NCBI RefSeq assembly: GCF_004366595.1
Contig: NZ_SORE01000002.1
Span: forward strand, 1-64,000
DNA: 64,000 nucleotides
From: Paraburkholderia rhizosphaerae
GTDB taxonomy: Bacteria > Pseudomonadota > Gammaproteobacteria > Burkholderiales > Burkholderiaceae
Reading direction: 5' to 3'
Shown: positions 29,241 through 40,400 of the stretch, one piece after another
Layout: each line of letters begins with the position of its first letter
Numbering within the stretch: the first letter of the stretch is position 1
The notes under the pieces: model-generated
Seen by the model: the letters and a program-made list of their open reading frames with translations, nothing else
What the model was told of the DNA's origin: nothing
Databases searched by the model: none
Position numbers and translations under genes: made by a program

Positions 29241-31505
29241 TCAGAAATCGCGGGTCCTTCTGTCGACGGCCGTCCGGTGCACTTGCCACTCCGCGTCGTC
29301 GTCGGCTGGCCTCGCCGCGAGCACCACAAGCGCATGCGCGGCCACTTCCAGGTCGGCTGCTGCAAGCGGGCGCGGCGGCGCATCGGGGTCCGCCGAGTCC
29401 ACGAGCATGTGCCATTCCAGGTGCGGCGACGGCGGAATGAAGCGCAGTGCGTCGCCCGACCCGTTCAACATCATCAACAATACTTCGGTTTCGCCGGTGA
29501 GTCCTGGACCCGCGCGCCGCAGCGTAAATGCGCGGCCTTCCGGGTCCTGCCATGCTTCGATCGACAGCGGCTCGCCGCGTTCGTCGAACCAGCCCACGTC
29601 GTACAGCCCAGGCAGCACTTCGCGATCGCCTACCAGAAAGCGCGTCTCGCGCAGCAGCGGATGCTGTTTGCGCAACGCGATCATCCGCGTGACAAATGCA
29701 GTCATCTGTTGGGCCTGCGGCGTTGTCGTCCGTTCCCAGTCGATCCACGATATCGCGTTGTCCTGGCAGTACGCATTGTTGTTGCCGCTTTGCGTGCGCC
29801 ACGCTTCGTCGCCGGCGAGCAGCATTGGTGTGCCGAGCGCGATAAACAGGGTGCCGATCATCGAACGCGCGACGCGCCTGCGGGTGTCTTCGATCGCCGC
29901 AACGGCGGCCGCGTCGATCGTGATTCGTTCCGCCGTGACCGGTGCGCCGCCCACCGGCTCGCCATTTGTCTGATCGGTGTGCTCGTCGTCAGCCGGTGCG
30001 CCGAGCGGGCCGACCGGCCCTTCAACTCCCCAGTTCGAGCTGTAGTTTTCGTTATGGCCGTCGTTGTTGTGCTCGCCGTTGATTTCGTTGTGCTTGTGCT
30101 CATACGACACGAGATCGGCGAGCGTGAAACCGTCGTGCGATGCGACGTAGTTGATCGACGCGGTCGGCTTGCGAAAGCGCCGGTTGAACAGATCCGACGA
30201 ACCGGTCAAACGGGCGGCAAGGTCGGGACGCAGCCCCGCATCGCCGCGCCAGAAACGGCGCACACAGTCGCGAAAACGATCGTTCCATTCGCCGAAGCCC
30301 GGCGGATGATTGCCGAGCTGATAGCCTCCAGGCCCGATATCCCACGGCTCGGAAATCAGCTTGCGCTGCGACAGCACCGGGTCCTGGCGGATCGCGTCGA
30401 ACAGACCCGAGCCCGGATCGAAGCCCGATGCCTCGCGCCCGAGCGTCACGCCGAGATCGAAACGGAAGCCGTCGACATTAAACGCGGTCGACCAATAACG
30501 CAGCGAATCCATCACCATCTGTAGCACGCGCGGGTGCGTCGTATTCAGCGTATTGCCGCAGCCGGTGTCGTTGATGTGATGGCGTTCGTCGCCGGGCACG
30601 AGGCGGTAGTAGCTGGCATTGTCGAGGCCGCGCCACGATACGGTCGGGCCGGTCTCGCTGCCTTCGCAGGTATGGTTGTAGACGACATCGAGAATCACCT
30701 CGATCCCGGCCGCATGCAGTTGCCGTACCGCGATGCGCATTTCATCGAGCCGATGCGAGGCCAGGTATGACGGTTCCGGCGCGAAGAACGCGGCAGTGTT
30801 ATAGCCCCAGTAGTTGCGCAAACCGCGTTCGACGAGAAAACGGTCGTTCAGGAACGCGTGCACCGGCAGCAGTTCGACCGCGGTCACGCCGAGCCTCAGC
30901 AGGTGATCGATGAACTCCGGCGACGCGAGCGCCGAAAACGTGCCGCGTTCGGGCGGGCGCAAATCGTTGCGCAGCATCGACGCGCCGCGCACATGCGTCT
31001 CGTAGATCACGGTATCGCCCCACGACACGTTGGGCCGCGAGTCGTGCGTCCAGTCGAACGCTTCATCGACCACCACGCATTTCGGCATGGCCGGCGCCGA
31101 ATCGCGCCGGTCGATCGACAGGTCGACCTTGTTCGAATGCACGCGATAGCTGAATAGCGCGTCGGACCAGCGGAATTGGCCGATCAGTTTGCGCGCGTAC
31201 GGGTCGAGCAGCAGCTTGTGCGGATTGAAGCGGTGGCCGTGTTGCGGTTGATAGGGCCCGTGCGCGCGAAATGCGTAGACAGTGCCCGGATGCGCATACG
31301 GCAGATAGCCGTGCCAGACCTCGTCGGTGCACTCGGGCAGCGCGTAGCGCTTCAGCTCCTTGCGCCCGCTCGGTTCGAACAGGCACAACTCGATGGTTTG
31401 CGCGTTCGCGGAAAACACCGCGAAGTTTACGCCCAGTCCGTCCCAGCGCGCCCCGAGCGGATAGGGCGAGCCCGGCAACAGCCGATCGGGCAGTACGTGC
31501 GACAT
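29241..31505 (-). CDS. glgX: Glycogen debranching enzyme
   Basis: A 754-residue GH13 isoamylase-type enzyme that removes short alpha-1,6 branches from glycogen, feeding maltooligosaccharides to MalQ and TreY/TreZ. The start MSHVLPDRLLPGSPYPLGAR and CBM48-like VNFAVFSANAQTIELCLFEP are normal. Catalytic blocks are NVDGFRFDLGVTLGRE, KLISEPWDIGPGGYQLGNHP and NYVASHDGFTLADLVSYEHK. A GGAACGGGAAC stretch precedes the ATG. Length is slightly above the 650-720 usual for GlgX. Confidence 0.95.
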   Translation of the reverse strand: MSHVLPDRLLPGSPYPLGARWDGLGVNFAVFSANAQTIELCLFEPSGRKELKRYALPECTDEVWHGYLPYAHPGTVYAFRAHGPYQPQHGHRFNPHKLLLDPYARKLIGQFRWSDALFSYRVHSNKVDLSIDRRDSAPAMPKCVVVDEAFDWTHDSRPNVSWGDTVIYETHVRGASMLRNDLRPPERGTFSALASPEFIDHLLRLGVTAVELLPVHAFLNDRFLVERGLRNYWGYNTAAFFAPEPSYLASHRLDEMRIAVRQLHAAGIEVILDVVYNHTCEGSETGPTVSWRGLDNASYYRLVPGDERHHINDTGCGNTLNTTHPRVLQMVMDSLRYWSTAFNVDGFRFDLGVTLGREASGFDPGSGLFDAIRQDPVLSQRKLISEPWDIGPGGYQLGNHPPGFGEWNDRFRDCVRRFWRGDAGLRPDLAARLTGSSDLFNRRFRKPTASINYVASHDGFTLADLVSYEHKHNEINGEHNNDGHNENYSSNWGVEGPVGPLGAPADDEHTDQTNGEPVGGAPVTAERITIDAAAVAAIEDTRRRVARSMIGTLFIALGTPMLLAGDEAWRTQSGNNNAYCQDNAISWIDWERTTTPQAQQMTAFVTRMIALRKQHPLLRETRFLVGDREVLPGLYDVGWFDERGEPLSIEAWQDPEGRAFTLRRAGPGLTGETEVLLMMLNGSGDALRFIPPSPHLEWHMLVDSADPDAPPRPLAAADLEVAAHALVVLAARPADDDAEWQVHRTAVDRRTRDF

Positions 31506-31577
31506 GGTTCCCGTTCCTTGTTTCGGCTTGTGCGCGTTTGATCGTACCTATGCGCGCTTGTGCTTGATCGGGCGAAC

Positions 31578-31637
31578 CCGCGGGCAAACCCGCGGATAAC
31601 CAGCAAACTGCGGGCAAACAACCCGCGAACTCGCGGG
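31578..31637 (-). terminator. Two tandem GC hairpins between glgB and glgX
   Basis: In the 205-nt gap, the - strand transcript would first form CCCGCGA/TCGCGGG (31622-31637, 2-nt loop) followed by TTGTTTG, and then CCGCGGG/CCCGCGG (31578-31595, 4-nt loop). The first resembles a weak intrinsic terminator, which would lower glgX-treZ-malQ-treY expression relative to glgE-treS-glgB. They could also stabilise mRNA ends. Confidence 0.5.
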
Positions 31638-31710
31638 CACTACGTGCGCGTCGTGTTGCGTGCGGAAGCATCGCGCAGTGCGTCGCTCACTGCGTCGCGG
31701 CAACCGTCCG

Positions 31711-33948
31711 TCAGTCCGCGCGCAGCACGACGGTCGCAAGCGGCGGCAGGATCAGCGACGCCGATTGCGGCCGGCCGTGACTCGGCACGTCCTCGGTAAA
31801 GATCAGACCGCCATTGCCGACATTCGATCCGCCATACACCGCGGCATCGGTATTCAGTATCTCGCTCCAGCGGCCGTGGCGCGACATCCCGATCCGATAA
31901 TGATGACGCGGCACCGGCGTGAAATTGCAGATTGCGACGATCTCCCGGCCTGCGCCGTCCATGCGCCGGAACGCGTACACGCTGTTGGCCGCGTCGTCGC
32001 CGATGATCCATTCGAAGCCGCCGGGCTCGCTGTCCATCTGATACAGCGCGGGCTCGCCGCGATACATCCGGTTCAGGTCGCGCACGAGCTTTTGCACGCC
32101 GTGATGCAGGTCGTCGTCGAGCAGGTGCCAGTGCGGCGACCCGTCGTGATCGAACTCGGCCATCTGCCCGAACTCGCCGCCCATGAACATCAGCTTCTTG
32201 CCGGGGTGCGTCCACATAAAGCCGAAGTACGCGCGCAGGTTCGCGAAACGCTGCCAGCGGTCGCCCGGCATCTTGCCGAGCAGCGACCCTTTGCCATGCA
32301 CGACTTCATCGTGCGACAGCGGCAGCACGAAGCGCTCCGAATACGCGTACACCATGCCGAAGGTCATGTTGTGGTGATGCCAGCGGCGGTGCACCGGGTC
32401 TTCATGCATGTAATGCAGCGTGTCGTGCATCCAGCCCATATTCCATTTGAACTGGAAACCGAGACCGCCGCTGTCGACCGGCGCGGTGACGCCAGGCCAC
32501 GCAGTCGATTCCTCCGCGACGGTCATCGCGCCATGTACGCCGGGCATATGCTGTACTTCGTGGTTCAACCGCTTCAGGAACGCGATCGATTCGAGGTTCT
32601 CGCGGCCGCCGTAAATATTCGGCACCCACTCGCCGGCCGCGCGCGAGTAATCGCGATACAGCATCGACGCGACCGCATCGACGCGCAATCCGTCGACGTG
32701 ATAGCGCATCAGCCACGCCAGCGCGGACGCGATCAGGAACGCGCTGACCTCGTTGCGGCCGAGGTTGTAGATCATCGTGTTCCAGTCCTGGTGATAGCCT
32801 TCGCGCGGGTCCGAATGCTCGTAAAGCGGCGTGCCGTCGAATTGCACGAGGCCATGCGAGTCGTTCGGAAAGTGCGCGGGCACCCAGTCGAGAATCACGC
32901 CGAGTCCCGCTTCATGCGCACGGTTCACGAAGCCGGCGAACTGCTCGGGTGACCCGAAGCGGGCCGACGGCGCGAACTGCGAAAGCGGTTGATAACCCCA
33001 CGAGCCGCCAAACGGATGTTCGGCGATCGGCATGAACTCGATATGCGTAAAGCCCATCCCCTTCGCGTAAGGAATCAGCCGGTCCGCGAGTTCGGACCAG
33101 TCGAGCCCGCGATGACCTTGTTCGGCGATGCGCAGCCAGGACTCCGCATGAACCTCATAGATCGAAACCGGTGTCTGCGGCGTTTGCAGGTTGCCGCGCG
33201 AGTCCATCCATTCGCGATCGGTCCACGCGAATTGCTCGATCTTGTCGACGTGCGCGACCACCGATGCGGTGGCCGGCGGTTTTTCGGTCTGCATCGCGCA
33301 CGGGTCCGCTTTCAGCGGCAGCGGATGACCGTCGCGCGTCAGCATCTCGTACTTGTAGCGCGTGCCGGCGCCGATCTGCGGCACGAACAGTTCCCACACG
33401 CCCGCCTGATGGCGCAGCCGCATTGGATGGCGGCGGCCGTCCCACGAGTTGAAGTCGCCGACCACGGAGACTCTGCGCGCATTCGGCGCCCATACCGCGA
33501 AGCGCACGCCGTGCACGCCGTCGACCACGAACGGCCGCGAACCGAGGCATTCGAGCACCGCATACGGATCGCCCCACGCGACGCGCTGCAGCGGTTCGTC
33601 GCCGAGCACCGGGCCGAACGAATATGTATCGTCGATTTCCTGCACCGGTCCGTGCCAGTCGATGCGCAGCCGGTAAGGCACCGCATCGCTGACGAGGCCG
33701 GCGAACAGGCCGCCGGGATGCACCGGGTGCAGTTCGCCGAGCAAACGCCCGTCGTCGCGCGCGACCGCGCTGACGCGCGCCGCGTTCGGCAGCATCGCGC
33801 GCACGACTGGGCCGGCGTCGGTCTGATGCATGCCGAGCTGCGAGAACGGGTCTGGATGGCGTGCATCGACGAGCGCGTTGATATCGAGCGGATGCAATCC
33901 CGCCATCGCACTTTCGGCGGCATGATGAATATTGCTTTGCTCACTCAT
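31711..33948 (-). CDS. glgB: 1,4-alpha-glucan branching enzyme
   Basis: A 745-residue GH13 enzyme that makes alpha-1,6 branches in glucan. Two N-terminal sandwich domains ([40 protein letters not shown]) mark the long, E. coli-like type. Catalytic blocks are [19 protein letters not shown] (nucleophile), [16 protein letters not shown] (acid Glu) and [20 protein letters not shown] (third Asp). Its start overlaps the end of the treS-maltokinase gene by 8 nt, so branching is coupled to M1P supply, as expected in the GlgE pathway. Confidence 0.97.
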   Translation of the reverse strand: MSEQSNIHHAAESAMAGLHPLDINALVDARHPDPFSQLGMHQTDAGPVVRAMLPNAARVSAVARDDGRLLGELHPVHPGGLFAGLVSDAVPYRLRIDWHGPVQEIDDTYSFGPVLGDEPLQRVAWGDPYAVLECLGSRPFVVDGVHGVRFAVWAPNARRVSVVGDFNSWDGRRHPMRLRHQAGVWELFVPQIGAGTRYKYEMLTRDGHPLPLKADPCAMQTEKPPATASVVAHVDKIEQFAWTDREWMDSRGNLQTPQTPVSIYEVHAESWLRIAEQGHRGLDWSELADRLIPYAKGMGFTHIEFMPIAEHPFGGSWGYQPLSQFAPSARFGSPEQFAGFVNRAHEAGLGVILDWVPAHFPNDSHGLVQFDGTPLYEHSDPREGYHQDWNTMIYNLGRNEVSAFLIASALAWLMRYHVDGLRVDAVASMLYRDYSRAAGEWVPNIYGGRENLESIAFLKRLNHEVQHMPGVHGAMTVAEESTAWPGVTAPVDSGGLGFQFKWNMGWMHDTLHYMHEDPVHRRWHHHNMTFGMVYAYSERFVLPLSHDEVVHGKGSLLGKMPGDRWQRFANLRAYFGFMWTHPGKKLMFMGGEFGQMAEFDHDGSPHWHLLDDDLHHGVQKLVRDLNRMYRGEPALYQMDSEPGGFEWIIGDDAANSVYAFRRMDGAGREIVAICNFTPVPRHHYRIGMSRHGRWSEILNTDAAVYGGSNVGNGGLIFTEDVPSHGRPQSASLILPPLATVVLRAD

Positions 33949-36900
33949 AATCGCCCTCAGCGGGGTTCGGCGGCTGTGTGCCGTCCGGGGAATGCGGCGC
34001 GATCATGCCGCCGGGCGGCGTGCCCGTGTCGCCGAGCAGGCGGCTCGTGAGCGCGGCGAGCCCACGTACCGGCAAGCCGAGCCACGATGGCCGGTTGGCC
34101 GCTTCATAGCGGATTTCATACGCGGCCTTTTCGATCAGGAACAGATCGAGCAACGCCTGTTCGTCGGCGGGCGCGACGAGCGGCTGCGACGACTGCTCTA
34201 TGGCCGCGCGGTATTCGGCGAGGAACGCCTCGGCTGCATGCGAGCGGAAGCGCTCGAATAGCGCGCGCTTGCGGTCGGCGGTCGGTTGCGGCGCGGCCTC
34301 GGTCGTCGATTGCGCGGCCGCGCTCGCATACGACAGCGAGCGCAGCAGCCCCGCGACATCGCGCAACGGGCTCGATTTCGCGCGGCGCTCTTCGAGCTCA
34401 CGAGCCGGCTCGCCTTCGAAGTCGATCAGGAATGCGTCGCCCTGCGCGACCAGCACCTGGCCCAGATGGAAGTCGCCATGGATGCGCGTGCGCAATGCGC
34501 TGGCGTCCGCCTTCACCAGATGTTCGACCGCTTCGACCAGCCGTTCACGCCGGTCGAGCACGCTGCGTGCGAGCAGCAGCGTGTCGTCGGACAGATGATC
34601 GATGCTTTTGTCGAGCAGATCGAGCGCCGCCGCGAGCATCGACTGCGTGCCGTCGATCCACGCGCGCACCTGTTCGGGCGTCGCGGGCTCGGGCGCGAAC
34701 GCCGGGTCGTCGGACGGCGCCGCGAGTATCACATGCAACTCGCCAAGCCGCTTGCCGATCACGCCGATAAATGATGCATAGCCCTCGAACGCTTCATCCT
34801 CGTTGATACGGTCCTGCGTCGGCTCGCCGTCGATCGCGAGCGCGAGTTCGTCGATCGTGCGGCGCAGATAATCGAGCGCCCAGTTCCACGCATCGCCCTG
34901 GTTATCGATAAAGCCTTGCAGGATCGACAGCGTATGCGGCACGCCCTGCGGATCGACGCGCACCACTTCGCCATACAGCGGCCCGGTGTTCGCATAGCCG
35001 TGTTGCGTCAGGTAGCGGGTCATTTCCGCTTCCGGGTTAACGCCGCTCATCAGGCGCCGCACCAGCTTCAGCACGATCGCGTCGGCGATCACCAGCGAGC
35101 TGTTGCTCTGTTCGGCTGCGAGCCAGCGGACCTCGGGCGCGTCGCCGAGATCGAGTTCGTCGAAGCGATCGGTCGGGATAAAGCGGATCTCGCTCTTTTG
35201 CACGGTCGGCACCGCCGCGCGCTGGCGCAGCTTGCGCAGAATGCCATACGCGAATTGTGGTAGCGCGAACGCGTCGGTCAGGTGGCCGATATTGCGCGCG
35301 CGTCGCACGCGTGCGAGCGCGAGCTGGATAAAAAGTGGCGTCGTCGTGTCGGTGCCCCATGTGATCGCGAGCGGCAGCACGTAGCGTTCGGTGTGCTTGC
35401 CGACATCCGCTTCGATCTCGGTGAACGCGAAGCCGGCCTCGGGAATGGTCGTCAGCGCGGCGAGGCGTACCGCGTTCAGCTTCTGGTCCTTCGATGCGAA
35501 CCAGCGGCGCCGCACGAGCCACGACGGCAGCACCTCCGATTCGAGCAGACGCACGTTTTCGGGTGTTGGGCCGGCCTGTCCTTCGCGGATCACAATCGTC
35601 ACGAAATCGGGCAATGCTTCGGATGGCGCCTGGCTCCAGGTCGGTCGCTGATTGCTCGAGCACAGCAGGAACCACAAAAAGCCGTACGGCGGAAAGGTCA
35701 GCAGATAACTGAGTTGGCCGATTGCGGGAAACACGGAGTCCGACGTCATCTCGACCGGCACCGTGCCAGCGAATTCGGACAGGTCGAGCTCGACCGCTTG
35801 CGGCGCGCGCGACAGGTTCGCGACACAGAGAATGGCCGGCTCGCCGGGCATCTCGCGCAGATACGCGAGAATCTTGCGATTGCTCGGCTTCAGAAAGCGG
35901 ATCGTGCCGCGGCCGAACATATGTTTCGAACGGCGCGTCGCGAGCATCCGGCGCGTCCAGTTCAGCAGCGAATGCGGATCGCGGCTTTGTGCTTCGACGT
36001 TCACCGCATCGAAGCCGTACAGCGAGCCCATCACCGGCGGCAGCACCAGTTGCTCAGGGTCCGCGCGCGAGAAACCGCCATTGCGGTCCGACGACCATTG
36101 CATCGGCGTGCGCACGCCATCGCGGTCGCCGAGGTGAATGTTGTCGCCCATCCCAAGTTCGTCGCCGTAGTAGATAACAGGCGTGCCTGGCATCGACAGT
36201 AAAAGCGAGTTGATCAATTCGATGCGGCGGCGGTCGCGTTCCATCAAGGTCGCGAGGCGGCGGCGAATGCCCAGGTTCAGTCGCGCGCGGCGATCGCTCG
36301 CGTAGGTGTTCCACAGATAATCACGCTCGGAATCGGTGACCATCTCGAGCGTGAGCTCGTCATGATTGCGCAGGAAGATCGCCCATTGGCAGGTCGCCGC
36401 GAGATCCGGCGTCTGTTTCATGATGTCGGTGATGGGAAAGCGGTCTTCGCTGGCAATCGCCATATAGATGCGCGGCATCAACGGAAAGTGGAACGCCATA
36501 TGGCATTCGTCTTCGTTGCCGAAATACTCCTGCACGTCTTCCGGCCATTGGTTCGCTTCGGCGAGCAGCATCCGGTTCGGATACTCGGCGTCGATCGTCG
36601 CGCGTATTTTCTTCAGAATCGCATGCGTTTCCGGCAGGTTTTCGTTGTTCGTGCCTTCGCGTTCGACGAGGTACGGCACTGCATCCAGCCGTAGCCCATC
36701 GATGCCCATGTCAAGCCAGAAACGCATCACTTGCAGCACTTCGCGCATCACCGCCGGGTTGTCGAAATTCAGATCCGGCTGGTGCGAATAAAAGCGATGC
36801 CAGTAGTACGCGCCCGCGACCGGATCGTGCGTCCAGTTCGACGGCTCGGTGTCGATAAAGATAATGCGGGTGCCCGCGTATTTCTGGTCGCTATCCGACC

Positions 36901-37399
36901 ACACGTAGTAGTTGCGATGGTTCGAGCCGGGCTTCGCGCGCCGCGCGCGCTGAAACCACGGGTGCTGGTCCGACGTGTGGTTGATCACAAGCTCGGTGAT
37001 CACCCGTATACCTCGCGCGTGCGCGGCCTGGATAAAGCGCTTGACGTCGCTGATCGTGCCGTAGTCCGGATGCACATTGCGGTAGTCGGCAATGTCGTAG
37101 CCATCGTCGCGGCGCGGCGACGGATAGAACGGCAGCAGCCAGATCGCGGTAACGCCGAGTTCCGCGATGTAGTCGAGCTTCGCGAGCAGTCCCGCGAAGT
37201 CGCCGACGCCGTCGTTGTTCGCATCGAAGAACGACTTCACGTGCACCTGGTAGATGATCGCGTCCTTGTACCACAGCGGATCGTCGGACAACGTCGAGGT
37301 TTTACGACGCCGTGCGGGCCGCTCCGTGACCGGCTCTTCGACGGTCGGATCGGCGATGGTCGCCTGTACTGCGCTATCAGAAGGATCGTCACGCTTCAT
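33941..37399 (-). CDS. treS: Trehalose synthase fused to maltokinase
   Basis: An 1152-residue fusion. The N-terminal part (about 35-590) is TreS, which interconverts trehalose and maltose: catalytic Asp239 ([13 protein letters not shown]), Glu281 ([11 protein letters not shown]) and Asp347 ([11 protein letters not shown]). The C-terminal part (about 600-1100) is maltokinase (Mak/Pep2), which phosphorylates maltose at C1: the N-cap [20 protein letters not shown], then [27 protein letters not shown] and [17 protein letters not shown]. TreS-Mak fusions are known from many proteobacteria. Product M1P is the GlgE donor. It starts 9 nt after glgE ends and overlaps glgB. Confidence 0.96.
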   Translation of the reverse strand: MKRDDPSDSAVQATIADPTVEEPVTERPARRRKTSTLSDDPLWYKDAIIYQVHVKSFFDANNDGVGDFAGLLAKLDYIAELGVTAIWLLPFYPSPRRDDGYDIADYRNVHPDYGTISDVKRFIQAAHARGIRVITELVINHTSDQHPWFQRARRAKPGSNHRNYYVWSDSDQKYAGTRIIFIDTEPSNWTHDPVAGAYYWHRFYSHQPDLNFDNPAVMREVLQVMRFWLDMGIDGLRLDAVPYLVEREGTNNENLPETHAILKKIRATIDAEYPNRMLLAEANQWPEDVQEYFGNEDECHMAFHFPLMPRIYMAIASEDRFPITDIMKQTPDLAATCQWAIFLRNHDELTLEMVTDSERDYLWNTYASDRRARLNLGIRRRLATLMERDRRRIELINSLLLSMPGTPVIYYGDELGMGDNIHLGDRDGVRTPMQWSSDRNGGFSRADPEQLVLPPVMGSLYGFDAVNVEAQSRDPHSLLNWTRRMLATRRSKHMFGRGTIRFLKPSNRKILAYLREMPGEPAILCVANLSRAPQAVELDLSEFAGTVPVEMTSDSVFPAIGQLSYLLTFPPYGFLWFLLCSSNQRPTWSQAPSEALPDFVTIVIREGQAGPTPENVRLLESEVLPSWLVRRRWFASKDQKLNAVRLAALTTIPEAGFAFTEIEADVGKHTERYVLPLAITWGTDTTTPLFIQLALARVRRARNIGHLTDAFALPQFAYGILRKLRQRAAVPTVQKSEIRFIPTDRFDELDLGDAPEVRWLAAEQSNSSLVIADAIVLKLVRRLMSGVNPEAEMTRYLTQHGYANTGPLYGEVVRVDPQGVPHTLSILQGFIDNQGDAWNWALDYLRRTIDELALAIDGEPTQDRINEDEAFEGYASFIGVIGKRLGELHVILAAPSDDPAFAPEPATPEQVRAWIDGTQSMLAAALDLLDKSIDHLSDDTLLLARSVLDRRERLVEAVEHLVKADASALRTRIHGDFHLGQVLVAQGDAFLIDFEGEPARELEERRAKSSPLRDVAGLLRSLSYASAAAQSTTEAAPQPTADRKRALFERFRSHAAEAFLAEYRAAIEQSSQPLVAPADEQALLDLFLIEKAAYEIRYEAANRPSWLGLPVRGLAALTSRLLGDTGTPPGGMIAPHSPDGTQPPNPAEGDYE

Positions 37400-37408
37400 T
37401 TCGCACCT

Positions 37409-40400
37409 TCATTCGGAGAGTGGGTCGGCTAGATCGCCACCGGCCAGTGCAGCCTGTTCCGCTTCCGGTATCGCGTCGCGCGGCAAACCGCCGGCGGGTT
37501 CGATGCGCCAGATCGCGAAAGGCCGTGTATTCGGATCGAGTTGCACATGCTGCCAGCGGCCATGCCACTGGAATCGCTCGCCGTTCATCTGATCGATCAC
37601 GTCGACGCTCGCATGATCGTGCAGTTGCCAGCGATTGAATGTCGCCCACGAGAGTTCGATGTCCGCACCCTGCTGATTGAACGGATCGAGATTGATCGCG
37701 ACGACGATCACGTTATCGCGCGCGTCGGTCGCCTTCTCGAAGAACAGGATGTGGTCGTTGTGCGCGGGCAGGAACGTGAGGCCCAGATGCGTATGCAGCG
37801 CGGGGTTCGTGCGGCGGATGCGATTCAACGCGGTGATCTCGCCGACGATATTCCCCGGCCGGTTCCAGTCCCATGCACGAAGTTGATACTTTTCCGAATC
37901 GAGGTATTCCTCGCTGTTCGGCAACGCCGCGGCTTCGCACAGTTCGAAGCCGCTATAGACACCCCACAGCCCGGACAGCGTCGCCGCCAGGGCGGCGCGG
38001 ATCACAAAGCCCGCGCGACCCGACCATTGCAGATGCCGCGGGTTGATATCCGGCGTATTGACGAAGAAGTTTGGCCGGAAGAAATCGCGCAGATTCGTCT
38101 GCGTGAGTTCGGTCAGATACTCGGTGAAATCGCGCTTCGACTCGCGCCATGTGAAGTACGTGTACGACTGCGAGAAGCCGACCTTCGCGAGGCGCGCCAT
38201 CACGCGCGGCCGCGTGAATGCTTCCGATAGAAAGATCACGTCCGGGTGACGCGCGCGCACATCGGCGATCATCCATTCCCAGAACGGTAGCGGCTTCGTG
38301 TGCGGGTTATCGACGCGAAACACACGCACGCCCGCGTCGATCCAGAACAGGATCACGTCGCGCAGTGCGATCCACAAATCGGGCTTTGCATCGCGCGCGT
38401 AGAAGTCCGGGTTCACGATGTCCTGATACTTCTTCGGCGGATTTTCCGCATAGCGCAGCGTGCCGTCGGGGCGCCACGCGAACCATGTCGGATGCTCCTT
38501 CAGCCACGGGTGATCGGGCGAGCATTGAATCGCGAAATCGAGCGCGATCTCGAGGCCATGGTCGTGCGCGGCGGCGAGCATCCGTCGGAAATCGTCGAGC
38601 GTGCCGAGCTCCGGATGCACAGCCGTGTGGCCGCCCGCATCGCCGCCGATCGCATACGGACTGCCGACGTCGTCGGGGCCGGCCGTCAGCGTGTTATTCC
38701 GGCCTTTACGGTTCGCTTTGCCAATCGGGTGGATCGGCGGGAAGTACAGCACGTCGAAGCCCATATCGCGGATGCGCGGCAGTTTGCCGATCACGTCGTC
38801 GAAGGTGCCGTGGCGGTGCTCGTCGTCGCTCATCGAGCGCGGGAAGATCTCATACCAGCTCGCAAAGCGCGCAGCCGCGCGTTCGGCGTCGATTTTGTAG
38901 ATCGCGCCATCGCGCGATAGCGAAGGCCGGTGGCGCGCAGCCGCGACGGCCTGCGCGGTCGACGGCGCGAGCACGATCTGCAGACGAGCGGCGGTATCGG
39001 CCTTGGTGAACGTCTTGACCACCTGTTCAAGCGGTTTCGGGTCCGCACCGCTGTCGCTGGCCGTTTCGACTTCGGCAAGCACCAGCGCAAACAGATGCTT
39101 TGCTTCCTCGAGTTCGAGATCAACCGGCTGGTCGGCCTTCAGCTTCTTCTGCATATGGTCGACCAGCGACGCGAAGTCGTCCCGCCACGCGATTACCGTG
39201 AACTCATGACGGCCGACCCGCTCGAGCGGAATGTGCGCTTCCCACAAGTCGTTGCCGGCCGGTTGCGCGGGCGTCATCGAGGCTTCGTGCCACGCGGTTT
39301 CATCGGCCGCGCGCCAGATCACCGCGGCGGCAATCTTGTCGTGCCCTTCGGCAAAGATCGCGGCGCTCACCGGCACGCGCTCGCCGACCACGCGCTTGGC
39401 CGGAAAGCGCCCATAGTCGACCGATGGCGTCACGCTTTCGATCGCGACGCGCGGCGCCGCGATCGCATCGAGCACGGTTTTGTGCGCGGACGTCTTGCTG
39501 GTGCGCTTGTCGACGGGCGGCGCAAGCACCACCGGCTTGTCCGGCACCGCGGCCAGCAGTTTGAAGCCGGCGGGCGCGACAGCAAACGGCTTGAGCGGTG
39601 CAGGCGGCGTGTTCGCATCGCCGTGCAGCGGCACGAAGCGCGTGAAATTGCCGGGCACGCCGTCGAGGAAGCGCGCGGGGTCGCCATACACCGGTACGCT
39701 CAACTCGGGATTGAACACGGCCAGCAATGCTTCGTTCGCATCGCGCAGATCGCGTTGATCGCCGCGCAGCAGGACCGCGAGCGGCGCATCGGGCGCGCTG
39801 AGCACGCGCAGCTCGCCGGCGGTCTGCAACGTCCAGGTGTCGCGTTGCAATGCGTTCGCGTGCTTCACGTGCTGGCTCAGATCGAAGCGCCGCGCGCGGC
39901 ATTCGTCCGCAAACGCGCGCGGATCGCCGTGCAGATACGACATCGGTTCAGCGACACCGTATTCGAAGCCCATCGGCATCATCCAGCCGGTGCCGATCGT
40001 GGTCGCCGCGGCGAGCGCGCGCCGATACACGCGTTCGACGATCGTCGCGTCGTGCGTATCGGCGACGTCGTGCACGAGGCGCGTGCCATACGGCGCTTCG
40101 GGAAACGCAACGGGTGCGCCGACGCGCGACAGCGCGTGATGTTCGTCGATCATCCATGGTGCGCGGAAGTCCCACCACCGCGACGACGAAAACACGCTAT
40201 CGAAGCCGGCGCCTTCGAGGCTCAACAAATCGGCGCGCGTAAGGCCCGGCGTCGCCGCCAGAAAGCGGGTCGACGCATGCTGCTCGCGCACGCCGGCGCG
40301 CAGCCGTCGCCAGACCGACGCCGGTACGCGATGCGGCGAATCGAAGCGGAACCCGCCGATGCCGGCTTGCGCGAGTGCGCGCATCACCTGTGTCCACCAG

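Noticed and set aside
28623..30524. Long + strand open frame of 633 codons spanning treZ and glgX
   Set aside because: Antisense shadow of two well-conserved GH13 genes and the gap between them; it has no motif or ribosome site.
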